Shown: in pieces, positions 25,417-33,319 of the stretch
How positions within the stretch are numbered: the first letter of the stretch is position 1
Layout: every line of letters begins with the position of its first letter
Assembly: GCA_905210435.1 (NCBI GenBank)
Contig: CAJLWO010000004.1
Coordinates: 1 to 64,000, forward strand
Direction of reading: 5' to 3'
Source of the DNA: an uncultured Bacteroidales bacterium
GTDB taxonomy: Bacteria > Bacteroidota > Bacteroidia > Bacteroidales > Muribaculaceae
Length of the DNA: 64,000 bases
Program-made: the position numbers and the translations under genes
Notes under the pieces: model-generated
The model's database searches: none
The model's input: the letters and a program-made list of their open reading frames with translations, nothing else
What the model was told of the DNA's origin: nothing

Positions 25417-26136
25417 TTATTTGTTGAGGCTCTTCAGATAAGCGTCGTAGGGACGCAGGCAGTTGTCGAGCATGGCTCCTACGCCTTTGCTCGTGATTGT
25501 GCCTCCCGATATGCCGTCGACATAGTCGCTGCCGTCGGCGGGATGCTGTCCGGCCTTGACCACGGTTATCGGCATGAAGCGGCCGTCCTTGAAGAACTGC
25601 TTTCCGATGAACTCTTCCTGAAACCTCTTGCTTGAAATCTCGGCACCGAGGCCGGGGGTCTCGGATGCGTGCGAGAAATATGCGCCGTATACGGTCGAGC
25701 CGTCGCTGTCAAGCGACACATATCCCCATATCGCGCCCCAAAGGCCGCTGCCCGACATCGGCAGGATATACTTCGTCTGCCCGTCGTCGAGACGGCATAC
25801 ATAGACGGGAAGCTGACGTTTGGCAGCATCCTCTTTGGCCTGCGCGGCCACGTCGATATTGAATATGTCCATATCGTCGGGTCCCCCTTCCTTGATTATA
25901 TTGCCTTCGGTGTCGACCACGAGCATGGCCGTGATATGCTCGGCAAACTGTTTGTCGATATTCTTGTTGTCGATGGGGAGACGCACCGATTCAAGTATCT
26001 GTTTCATCTTGTCGGCATTGGCGTTGGCTATCTGACGGTCGCGCAGCGACATCGAGGTAAACGCCAGGGCCGCACCCACTACCACCACCAGTACGATGAT
26101 GTAGATGACGGTATATGTATTGCTTTGCTTATTCAT
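25417..26136 (-). CDS. nqrC: Na+-translocating NADH:quinone oxidoreductase subunit C
   Basis: This 239-residue subunit has one N-terminal membrane helix (about 7-27) and a periplasmic FMN domain. The covalent FMN attachment motif is SGGTITSKGV near residues 210-219, with Thr213 the likely attachment site. Attachment needs an ApbE flavin transferase, which is not in this window. It overlaps nqrB by 8 bp. Confidence 0.95.
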   Translation of the reverse strand: MNKQSNTYTVIYIIVLVVVVGAALAFTSMSLRDRQIANANADKMKQILESVRLPIDNKNIDKQFAEHITAMLVVDTEGNIIKEGGPDDMDIFNIDVAAQAKEDAAKRQLPVYVCRLDDGQTKYILPMSGSGLWGAIWGYVSLDSDGSTVYGAYFSHASETPGLGAEISSKRFQEEFIGKQFFKDGRFMPITVVKAGQHPADGSDYVDGISGGTITSKGVGAMLDNCLRPYDAYLKSLNK

Positions 26137-27355
26137 TGTCGGTCATTTTTAACTTCAGACGTCGTTCGCGGCGGCGCACGTTGCTTTGCACCACACACCA
26201 GTCGATGAGCGGAGCGAATGCGTTCATCAGCAGCACGGCAAGCATGGCGCCTTCGGGATATCCATTATTGTAAACACGTATGATGATGGCGATTGCCCCT
26301 ATGAGGAATCCGTAGATGTATTTGCCCGTATTGGTGCGGCAGGCCGTCACAGGGTCGGTGGCCATGAACACCGCGGCGAAAGCGAAGCCGCCGAGACAGA
26401 GCTGGTCGGCCACCGAAAGCATCGATGCCGGATAAAGCGGCGAGCTGAATGTATTGGCTATGAGCGACATCACGGCGCCGCCGGCAAATACCGACACGAT
26501 TATGCGCCATGACGCGATACCTGCGAAAAGCAGTATCGCCGCGCCGATAAGGATGCACAACGTCGAAGTCTCGCCGAACGAGCCGGGTATGAGTCCGAGG
26601 AACATATCGGAGGTCGACACCGGGTCAGTGCTTACGGTCGATGTGATTCTGACAGTCTCCTCGCCGGCCTGAAGGGCAACCTGACCGAGAGGCGTCGCGC
26701 CGGTGAACGAGTCGACCACCGTGCCCTCGCCGAGACCGGCGATAGCGTCGGTACCGACAAACACCTTGTCGCCGCTCATCTGAGCCGGATAGGCGAAGAA
26801 GAGAAACGCACGCGTCACAAGCGCCACATTAAAGATATTATATCCCGTGCCGCCGAACACCTCCTTGACGAATATCACCGAGAAGGCCGTAGCCACGGCA
26901 ATCATCCACAGCGGAGTGTCGACAGGGCAGATTAGCGGTATCAGGATGCCGGTGACGAGAAAACCTTCCTGGATTTCCTCCTTGCGCCACTGCGCCACGG
27001 CAAATTCTATGCCGAGACCCACCACATACGCCACCACCAGTTTCGGCAGCACGCTGAGCAGACCGTAGAGCATCAGCGACAGGAATGGTTTCTCCACAGC
27101 TCCGATAGCGACCCAGTGCTGATAGCCGGCATTGTACATGCCGAACAGCAGACAGGGCACCAGAGCCATCACTACAATTATCATGGTGCGCTTCGAGTCC
27201 ATACTGTCATGAATATGCGTCCCCGATGTCGAGGTCGATTTCGGTGTGAACAGGAAAGTCTCAAAGCCATCATACACCGAGTGGAACGCATGCAGCCGTC
27301 CCCCCTCTTGAAAATGTGGCTTGACCTTGTCAAGCATTTTTCTTAATGCTTTCAT
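26129..27355 (-). CDS. nqrB: Na+-translocating NADH:quinone oxidoreductase subunit B
   Basis: This 408-residue polytopic subunit carries the Na+ channel, covalent FMN and riboflavin. The FMN-attachment motif SFTGATPLG includes Thr221, matching the TGAT motif of the family. About ten membrane helices follow a short N-terminal cytoplasmic part. The length matches other NqrB proteins. It lies 67 bp after nqrA and overlaps nqrC. Confidence 0.96.
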   Translation of the reverse strand: MKALRKMLDKVKPHFQEGGRLHAFHSVYDGFETFLFTPKSTSTSGTHIHDSMDSKRTMIIVVMALVPCLLFGMYNAGYQHWVAIGAVEKPFLSLMLYGLLSVLPKLVVAYVVGLGIEFAVAQWRKEEIQEGFLVTGILIPLICPVDTPLWMIAVATAFSVIFVKEVFGGTGYNIFNVALVTRAFLFFAYPAQMSGDKVFVGTDAIAGLGEGTVVDSFTGATPLGQVALQAGEETVRITSTVSTDPVSTSDMFLGLIPGSFGETSTLCILIGAAILLFAGIASWRIIVSVFAGGAVMSLIANTFSSPLYPASMLSVADQLCLGGFAFAAVFMATDPVTACRTNTGKYIYGFLIGAIAIIIRVYNNGYPEGAMLAVLLMNAFAPLIDWCVVQSNVRRRERRLKLKMTDNE

Positions 27356-27422
27356 TTATACTGTTATAGCGTTAGCTTGTTAAATTCGTTTAAGGTTGAT
27401 GGTTACGCGAGGCTGTCAAAGG

Positions 27423-28763
27423 TTATTCAAGCTCCTTGCGGAGATAGTCAAGACCTTCGCGCACTATCTTCTGAGCCTCTATCTTCGAGGTGTCGGCATA
27501 TTCGCCGAGAGCGAAATCCTCGGGAGCAACTTCATATATGCCGAGTTTCTCCATCTTCTCGATATCGCGGCCTATGATGGCTTTGAGCAGGTATTCCGGC
27601 ATGATGTCCATAGGCATGTAGCGGTCGTATTCGCCCGACATGATGAACGCACGGCGTCCGCCGAGCAATCGCGCGTCGGGGCGGAACAGCTTGCCGAAGA
27701 ATTTGCCCGGGAAGGTGCGGCTCTCGCTCATCTTGCGTGGCGACAGCGAAGCCCATCCCATGAATTCATCGACATCGTCGCCTTCGGGGATTATGGTAAT
27801 CTGACGGTAGGGATAATGCATGTAGCCGTCGGCGGCGACAGTCACCCCGGTAAGCACATTGCCCGAAATGATACGCTGATGATGTACGGCGGGAGCAAGG
27901 CGTCCCTCGGTAAGCGACGCGATTGTGGCACCGATTACTGTGCGGAGCACTGCAGGCTTCTCCACTTCCGAGCCGGTGAGGGCTACATAGTCGGTGAAAT
28001 CGGCCGAGCCTGTAAGCGACAGCCGTCCGATACGCCACAGCGTGGCGAGGTCGAGCGTCCATACGGTGTCGCCCTTGTTGACCGGAACTGTATTCGCAAT
28101 CAGCACGCCTACGTTGCCCGACGGATGCGGGCCGTCTATATCCACCATCTCGGCACCTTTGATGTCGGCCACACCGCCGTCGGCTCGGCGTCCGATGTAA
28201 ATTTTGCCTGATGTTGTCTTTGCAAGAAGGGCAACGGCCGCCTCAAGCGTCCCGGTATCGCCGTAGTAAGCGGCAGGCGAGGCTGCGAGAGGAGCGGAAT
28301 CTATTGCAGTGACGAAGATGTCGCGCGGCGTCGATTCCGGATTGGGGACTATGTCATACGGACGCTGGCGCATCATCGCCCATAGCCCGGAGTTCTTCAA
28401 CAGCCTGCGGACTGCTGCGCCATCTTTTGCCGCAGTGTCGAATACGGCTTTCGCTTCGGCGCTGTTGTCGGGCGTTACGACTACACGGAGTATCTTACGC
28501 CTCTCGCCGCGTACGATAGCCGATACTGTACCGGCTACGGGCGATACAAGTTTCAGTTCGCTGTCGCGTTTGTCGAAAAGCAAAGGGGCTCCGGCCTCGA
28601 CCCTGTCACCCTCTTTTACGGCAGGCTTTGGTACGAACCCGTTGAAGTCGTCGGGAATGACGGCGTATGACGCCGATTGCGGCGCCTCGACCGGCTTAAG
28701 GTCGGTCAGGCCTCCGGCCATTTTGATTTCAAGCCCTTTACGTATTGTTAGTTTCCGGCTCAT
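27423..28763 (-). CDS. nqrA: Na+-translocating NADH:quinone oxidoreductase subunit A
   Basis: This 446-residue cytoplasmic subunit contributes to the quinone-binding region of the complex. It begins with a barrel-sandwich segment (VKEGDRVEAGAPLLFDKRD, about 54-72) and has the NqrA core (SGNVLTGVTVAADGYMHYP). It is the first gene of the operon. The order nqrABCDEF is complete, so this cell can pump Na+ with electrons from NADH. Confidence 0.95.
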   Translation of the reverse strand: MSRKLTIRKGLEIKMAGGLTDLKPVEAPQSASYAVIPDDFNGFVPKPAVKEGDRVEAGAPLLFDKRDSELKLVSPVAGTVSAIVRGERRKILRVVVTPDNSAEAKAVFDTAAKDGAAVRRLLKNSGLWAMMRQRPYDIVPNPESTPRDIFVTAIDSAPLAASPAAYYGDTGTLEAAVALLAKTTSGKIYIGRRADGGVADIKGAEMVDIDGPHPSGNVGVLIANTVPVNKGDTVWTLDLATLWRIGRLSLTGSADFTDYVALTGSEVEKPAVLRTVIGATIASLTEGRLAPAVHHQRIISGNVLTGVTVAADGYMHYPYRQITIIPEGDDVDEFMGWASLSPRKMSESRTFPGKFFGKLFRPDARLLGGRRAFIMSGEYDRYMPMDIMPEYLLKAIIGRDIEKMEKLGIYEVAPEDFALGEYADTSKIEAQKIVREGLDYLRKELE

Positions 28764-28843
28764 AAAATAAAATATGTAACAGATATAATTATTATTCGGT
28801 GAGACAATTTATCATGGCAGGCGCAGTTTCGCCAAAATTTCTG

Positions 28844-28851
28844 CAAAGTTA
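28844..28851 (-). promoter_or_regulatory. -7 box of the nqr operon
   Basis: The minus strand reads TAACTTTG. Transcription would start near 28838, leaving a leader of about 75 nt before nqrA. Confidence 0.5.
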
Positions 28852-28904
28852 CTTTTTTTAATTTAGAGAATTTATATTATTTTCGTTTTTTTTCAAAAAA
28901 ATCC

Positions 28905-28998
28905 TGAAGAGAGATTCCGATAATAGGCGCGACAGCTGTTGTCTCCACTCTCCCGGGGGTGGGAGTGCACGTCGGAATGTGTGCGGCAGCTTTTTTTT
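28905..28998 (+). other. Hairpin-rich element ending in a T-run
   Basis: ATTCCGA at 28914 can pair with TCGGAAT near 28970. Inside is a G/C-rich hairpin around CACTCTC and GGGAGTG. The element ends GCAGC followed by eight T at about 28990-28998. The end looks like a rho-independent terminator on the plus strand, although no gene precedes it on that strand. It could be the 3' end of a small RNA. Confidence 0.35.
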
Positions 28999-29192
28999 AC
29001 AATAATTTAATAAAAATACGGAAGCGGCTCCGGACAGTCGTGAAAAAAACTTTCGGGCCGCATTATAACAGCAAAACCGACAGCCGTTTCGGGCGTAACC
29101 GGTAGGTGGAGAAAACGATATACAGGCAACAACTTAAAAAACGTTTCATCATGACAAAATATGCCAAAATGGAATAATTTGAGGCTTAAAAA

Positions 29193-29224
29193 TTTTGATA
29201 GTTAAAAAATAAAGGATACATTTG
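29193..29224 (+). promoter_or_regulatory. Promoter of candidate RNA or exb leader
   Basis: TTTTG (29193-29197), a 19-bp gap, then TACATTTG (29217-29224) match the Bacteroidetes promoter closely. Transcription would start near 29230, more than 250 nt upstream of the exbB ATG. Confidence 0.6.
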
Positions 29225-29229
29225 CAGTT

Positions 29230-29420
29230 AGAAGTCACGTATACCGGTGTCCCAAAGCCGGTAAAACAGCGTAAAAGGCTTCCAGGTAAACCATAAACAT
29301 GCTATATACTAATCGGCATTTCCTTTCGCGCCACCGACGCGGCATCGCAATGTTACTAAGCCATGAAACGGGACTTAAGCCTGAAAAATAGCTATTACTT
29401 TTAATTGCCTGGCAAATAAA
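29230..29420 (+). ncRNA. Candidate small RNA or structured 5' leader
   Basis: The roughly 190 nt after the promoter at 29193-29224 have no ORF and a base composition unlike the AT-rich flanks. They can fold: ACCGG (29239) pairs with CCGGT (29254), GTCCC (29245) can pair with GGGAC (29363), and CCAGG (29283) with CCTGG near 29409. Size and layout would suit a 6S-like RNA or another housekeeping RNA, but I cannot match it to a family with confidence. It could equally be the 5' leader of exbB mRNA. The 3' end is not sharply defined. Confidence 0.4.
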
Positions 29421-29483
29421 AAACTGAACGAAATTTTAAAACAATCATTATTAATTAACCATTAATTTAAGTATTTATCTTTT

Positions 29484-30557
29484 ATGGAAGCTCAAAAGCC
29501 CAATTCTCCCCAGCCGCGTCCCGCTGACAAGGCTAAAGGTCAAGCGCAAAAAAGCAAAGTACGTGGTATCAAGAACGCATTCTTGGCCATCATCGCCTGC
29601 TTCGTAGTAGCAGTTTGCTTGTTCTTATTCGTATTCGGTGGTTCAGGCCACTTCACCAAAACTCAGCTTCAGGTTCAGGCCGAAGATATTGCCAACCAGA
29701 CTTATGGCAAGAATGTAGCTCTCGGCGCTCCACTTTGGGAAACCAAGGACGGTGGTATCACCGCCGACACTGCCAAAGCAGCAAAATACACCAAAGACGA
29801 AGCTAAAAAACTCGGCGACGAGGCTCTTGAAGGCGAACTCAAACCCGCATATTACGGCGGCTCTATGGCTTTCGCTCCCGAATATGTAGCAAAAGCCGCT
29901 CACCCCGAAGACCTCATCGGTACTGTTTACAAAGGTGGTATCATCGTGCCTGTGCTCCAGACACTTCTTCTCACCGTTATCGTACTCTCTGTAGAGCGCG
30001 CAATCGCCCTCAAGAGCGCCAAAGGTACCGGTTCAATCTCTAAATTCGTCAGTGATGTCAAGAAATGCCTCGCACGCAACGACATCGACGGCGCACAGGC
30101 TCTCTGCAAAAAGCAGAAAGGTTCGGTTGCAGCTGTAGTATCCGCCGCTCTCAACCGCTACAAAGAGATGGATGCCAACACCGTTCTTACCAAAGAGCAG
30201 AAAATCACCACTCTTCAGAAAGAAGTAGAAGAGGCTATGGCAGTCGAGATGCCCTCACTCCAGCAGAACCTCCCCATCGTGGCTACCCTCACAACCCTCG
30301 GTACTCTCGTCGGTCTTCTCGGTACTGTGATCGGTATGATCAAATCATTCCAGGCTCTTTCTGCATCAGGTGCTCCTGACTCAACCGAACTTTCTACCGG
30401 TATCTCTGAGGCACTTATCAACACTGCCTTCGGTATCGCAACCGGTGCATTCGCTGTAATTTCTTACAACTTCTACACCAACAAAATCGACAACCTGACT
30501 TACGCAATCGACGAAATCGGTTTCTCTATCGTTCAGTCGTTTGCAGCCACTCACTAA
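29484..30557 (+). CDS. exbB: ExbB/TolQ/MotA-family proton channel
   Basis: This 357-residue inner-membrane protein forms the proton channel that energises TonB. A first helix (about 31-52) is followed by an extra periplasmic domain of roughly 80 residues, absent from E. coli ExbB. Then come the second helix (about 150-170), a cytoplasmic loop and the conserved pair of helices in the MotA_ExbB domain (LPIVATLTTLGTLVGLLGTV and TELSTGISEALINTAFGIAT). It is the first gene of exbB-exbD-exbD-tonB. The larger size is usual for Bacteroidetes. Confidence 0.9.
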   Translation: MEAQKPNSPQPRPADKAKGQAQKSKVRGIKNAFLAIIACFVVAVCLFLFVFGGSGHFTKTQLQVQAEDIANQTYGKNVALGAPLWETKDGGITADTAKAAKYTKDEAKKLGDEALEGELKPAYYGGSMAFAPEYVAKAAHPEDLIGTVYKGGIIVPVLQTLLLTVIVLSVERAIALKSAKGTGSISKFVSDVKKCLARNDIDGAQALCKKQKGSVAAVVSAALNRYKEMDANTVLTKEQKITTLQKEVEEAMAVEMPSLQQNLPIVATLTTLGTLVGLLGTVIGMIKSFQALSASGAPDSTELSTGISEALINTAFGIATGAFAVISYNFYTNKIDNLTYAIDEIGFSIVQSFAATH

Positions 30558-30611
30558 TCCGACCTTCATTTTACAATAGTAGTATTAACGACAAAAACAT
30601 CTAAGTAAAAT

Positions 30612-31394
30612 ATGGGAAAGATTAAAGTAAAAAGGAAGAGCACCCTCATCGACATGACCGCGATGAGTGACGTGACCGTACTTTTGCTTACCTTCTTCAT
30701 GTTGACTTCGACGTTCCTTCAGAAAGAGCCCACCCAGGTAGTGACACCGCCGTCGGTATCCACCCAGAAAATTCAGCTCTCCAACGTGGCGCAAGTGCTT
30801 GTGGCCACAAGCGAGAATGACAAGGATACTCCCAAGGTGTACATCTCGGTGACGGGAGAAGCAAATCCCGATATACCCGAGGACAACCCCGGAGCATGGA
30901 GCTCGGAGAACCTTCGCAAGGAAGTCCTTAAGAATGCGATAGCTCTCTACAAAGAAGGAGGCGGCAAAGACCCGGGCATCACCAACGAAGACATTGAGAA
31001 ATTTGCCAAGGTATCCACATTCGGTGTGCCTATCAGCAAAATTCACGAATTCTTCAGCCTGGATCAGACGAAGCAAGATGAATGGTTGAGCGACCTTGAC
31101 AGAAAAGATTCCGGAATTCCATTGGTTAACTACCTCAATACCAAGGAACTCGATGCCAACGGCAATCCTGTTAAAACCAATGAATTCCAGATCTGGATGA
31201 GAGCAATCCTAAACGCCACTCCCTATGACGAAGGATTGCAGACTCTTAACTTCAAGATGCGTAAGACCGGTGAAGGCATAGCAGTGAAGGCTGACAGAGG
31301 TACTTCATTCCACACTGTAAACAAAGTGCTTGAAAACCTCCGCACCATTAAAATGAACAAATTCACCGTCATGACGGCATTAAAAGAAGAATAA
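30612..31394 (+). CDS. exbD: ExbD/TolR-family protein, first paralogue
   Basis: This 260-residue protein has a short cytoplasmic N terminus, one membrane helix (about 19-40, MSDVTVLLLTFFMLTSTF) with the proton-carrying Asp in it, and a large periplasmic domain. It is nearly twice as long as E. coli ExbD (141). It forms the stator with ExbB. A second, different exbD follows after 5 bp, suggesting a heteromeric ExbD pair. Confidence 0.88.
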   Translation: MGKIKVKRKSTLIDMTAMSDVTVLLLTFFMLTSTFLQKEPTQVVTPPSVSTQKIQLSNVAQVLVATSENDKDTPKVYISVTGEANPDIPEDNPGAWSSENLRKEVLKNAIALYKEGGGKDPGITNEDIEKFAKVSTFGVPISKIHEFFSLDQTKQDEWLSDLDRKDSGIPLVNYLNTKELDANGNPVKTNEFQIWMRAILNATPYDEGLQTLNFKMRKTGEGIAVKADRGTSFHTVNKVLENLRTIKMNKFTVMTALKEE

Positions 31395-31399
31395 TCATT

Positions 31400-32167
31400 A
31401 TGGCACAGATAGAACAATCAGACGGCGACAAAAAGAAAAAAGGCGCCCAGAAGAAGATGCATATCCATGTCGACTTCACCCCGATGGTGGATATGAACAT
31501 GCTCCTTATCACGTTCTTCATGCTTTGTACCACGATGATTAAATCGCAGACACTTAGCATCGCGCTTCCTGCACCTCCCGACCCTAATCAGGAGCGTACG
31601 CAAGACAACTCCGAGACCGTAGCCGAAACCAAAGCCATCACTTTGATTATCGACTCCGAACGTGATAAAAACGGTAATGTAGTGACCGACGCCGACGGCA
31701 ACACCAACGACATGGTATACTACTATTTCGGGTTCGAACCGACTATCGACGAAAACAACAACGTCATTTTCAACGACCCCGCAAAAGACCTCAAGGTCGA
31801 CAATACCGTCAAGAGCCAGAGATTCATCGGAAACGACGGAAGTAAAGTACAAGGCATACGCAAAGTGCTTCATGACCGTAACACCGACGTACTCGAAAAA
31901 CTTGAAAGCTACAAGGACCAGTGGCGTCGCGGTAAAATAACCGTAGACGAGTATCAGGAAATTGCACGTCAGGTACGAAACGACAGCACTTTCACTAACC
32001 GTCCGCAGATTACCGTAAAAGCTACCCCCCAGGCTTCATGGCAGGGTGTGATATCAGCCCTCGACGAAATGCAGATCAACCAGATTTCGCAGTATCGTAT
32101 CGGTACATTCACCCCCACCGACTCTCTGTTGATAGTAGATTACAAACGTCGTAATCCTGCCGAATAA
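31400..32167 (+). CDS. exbD: ExbD/TolR-family protein, second paralogue
   Basis: This 255-residue paralogue of the preceding gene has a longer charged cytoplasmic start (DGDKKKKGAQKKMH), a helix at about 30-50 with the key Asp (PMVDMNMLLITFFML) and a long periplasmic domain ending QYRIGTFTPTDSLLIVDYKR. Both ExbDs keep the essential Asp, so both may conduct protons. Confidence 0.88.
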   Translation: MAQIEQSDGDKKKKGAQKKMHIHVDFTPMVDMNMLLITFFMLCTTMIKSQTLSIALPAPPDPNQERTQDNSETVAETKAITLIIDSERDKNGNVVTDADGNTNDMVYYYFGFEPTIDENNNVIFNDPAKDLKVDNTVKSQRFIGNDGSKVQGIRKVLHDRNTDVLEKLESYKDQWRRGKITVDEYQEIARQVRNDSTFTNRPQITVKATPQASWQGVISALDEMQINQISQYRIGTFTPTDSLLIVDYKRRNPAE

Positions 32168-32203
32168 GATGTAAGGTTTATTAACTTTTAAAATTGTAAG
32201 AAC

Positions 32204-33091
32204 ATGGCAAAAGATGTAGATCTTTCATCAAAAGAATGGACCGACCTTATTTTTGAAGGAAAGAATAAGGAATTCGGAGCCTATGCGCTCCGTCAGGCAA
32301 GCGACCGCCGTCACAATCTCGCTGTCATCTACGTGATAGCAGGTCTGGCACTCATTCTCATCTGCGCATGGCTCTACGGCATGTATAAAGCCGACAAGGA
32401 GCGCGCCGAAAATGAACGTATCGCCGAACTGATTGCCAGCATCGAGCAGCAGCAGTTCGAGGAGCTTCAGGCCGAGCTTGAGATTCCTGAGGAGGAAGAG
32501 AACCAGATGGAGCAGGAAGAGGAAATACCCGAACCCGAAGAAGAGGAAGCCCTCGCTGAGGAAATCCTCAATACCCAGAAATTCACCGAATTCCTCGTAC
32601 AGAAGGATGAAGATGTTAAAGATGAGGTAAAATCGGCCGATGAGGTCAAGGAAACCTCGACAGCTCTCGGTTCTGTAAACTTCGATCAGGGTACCGACGA
32701 CCTCAACATCGTGCGCGAACACAAGAATGAAGTAATCGTAGAGGAGAAGAAACCGGTAGTCGAAGAGACCAAGGTATTTACCTCTGTTGAGCAGATGCCC
32801 CAGTTCCCCGGCGGCGAAGCAGAACTTCTGAAGTGGATTTCGACCCACATCAAGTATCCTGCAATCGCGATGGAGAACAACGTGCAGGGCAAAGTCGTGG
32901 TACAATTCGTTGTGACCCGCGACGGCTCAATCGGCGAAGTTAAAATCGCACGTGGCAAAGACCCCGACCTTGACAAAGAAGCAATGCGCGTTGTCAAGAC
33001 CCTGCCGAAATTCATACCCGGCAAGATGAACGGTCAGGCTGTCAACGTATGGTACACTCTCCCGATCAACTTCAAGCTCCAGGGCGTATAA
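32204..33091 (+). CDS. tonB: TonB energy transducer
   Basis: This 295-residue protein has a cytoplasmic start, a membrane helix (about 42-62) and a long acidic linker rich in Glu (about 85-130, with EEEENQMEQEEEIPEPEEEE). This contrasts with the Pro/Lys-rich linker of E. coli TonB. The C-terminal TonB domain (about 205-295) shows FPGGEAELLKWISTHIKYP, VQGKVVVQFVVTRDGSI and WYTLPINFKL. It transmits proton-motive force to TonB-dependent receptors such as SusC proteins. Confidence 0.92.
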   Translation: MAKDVDLSSKEWTDLIFEGKNKEFGAYALRQASDRRHNLAVIYVIAGLALILICAWLYGMYKADKERAENERIAELIASIEQQQFEELQAELEIPEEEENQMEQEEEIPEPEEEEALAEEILNTQKFTEFLVQKDEDVKDEVKSADEVKETSTALGSVNFDQGTDDLNIVREHKNEVIVEEKKPVVEETKVFTSVEQMPQFPGGEAELLKWISTHIKYPAIAMENNVQGKVVVQFVVTRDGSIGEVKIARGKDPDLDKEAMRVVKTLPKFIPGKMNGQAVNVWYTLPINFKLQGV

Positions 33092-33137
33092 TAAATGACA
33101 CTGACGCTTGCCACGCGCAAGCAATCCTGAATAACCG

Positions 33138-33190
33138 GCGAAGCCGCTGCATCACCCTCCGGGGGAAACGCAGCGGCTTCGCTGATTTTT
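33138..33190 (+). terminator. Terminator of the exb-tonB operon
   Basis: The arms GCGAAGCCGCTGC (33138-33150) and its exact complement at 33170-33182 form a 13-bp stem, followed by TGATTTTTA. Confidence 0.8.
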
Positions 33191-33203
33191 ATGAACCGCA
33201 CTA

Positions 33204-33234
33204 TTGACTATATTGTTTTTATTTTGTATTTTTG
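33204..33234 (+). promoter_or_regulatory. Promoter of murA
   Basis: TTG (33204-33206), a 20-bp gap and TATTTTTG (33227-33234) fit the Bacteroidetes promoter. The start would be near 33240, about 80 nt before the murA ATG at 33320. Confidence 0.6.
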
Positions 33235-33319
33235 AAGAAAGATTAGTGGATACGGAATGCGGCGAAGCCGCGACCCTGCCACGGACATACAAATATTCCA
33301 AATATCAGTTTCAACCCGT

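Larger units (their letters stand above)
28764..29483. other. Large structured intergenic region
   Basis: No convincing ORF lies in these 720 bp between the divergent nqr and exb operons. It holds the nqr -7 box, a hairpin-plus-T-run element (28905-28998), a strong promoter (29193-29224) and a following roughly 190-nt conserved-looking segment that may be a small RNA or a long leader. Confidence 0.6.

Noticed and set aside
29230..29420. Assignment of the segment as tmRNA, RNase P RNA or SRP RNA
   Set aside because: None of the expected hallmarks is present: no tag peptide frame or tRNA-like ends, no GAGGAAAGTC block, no GGAAGCAGC-type SRP loop.
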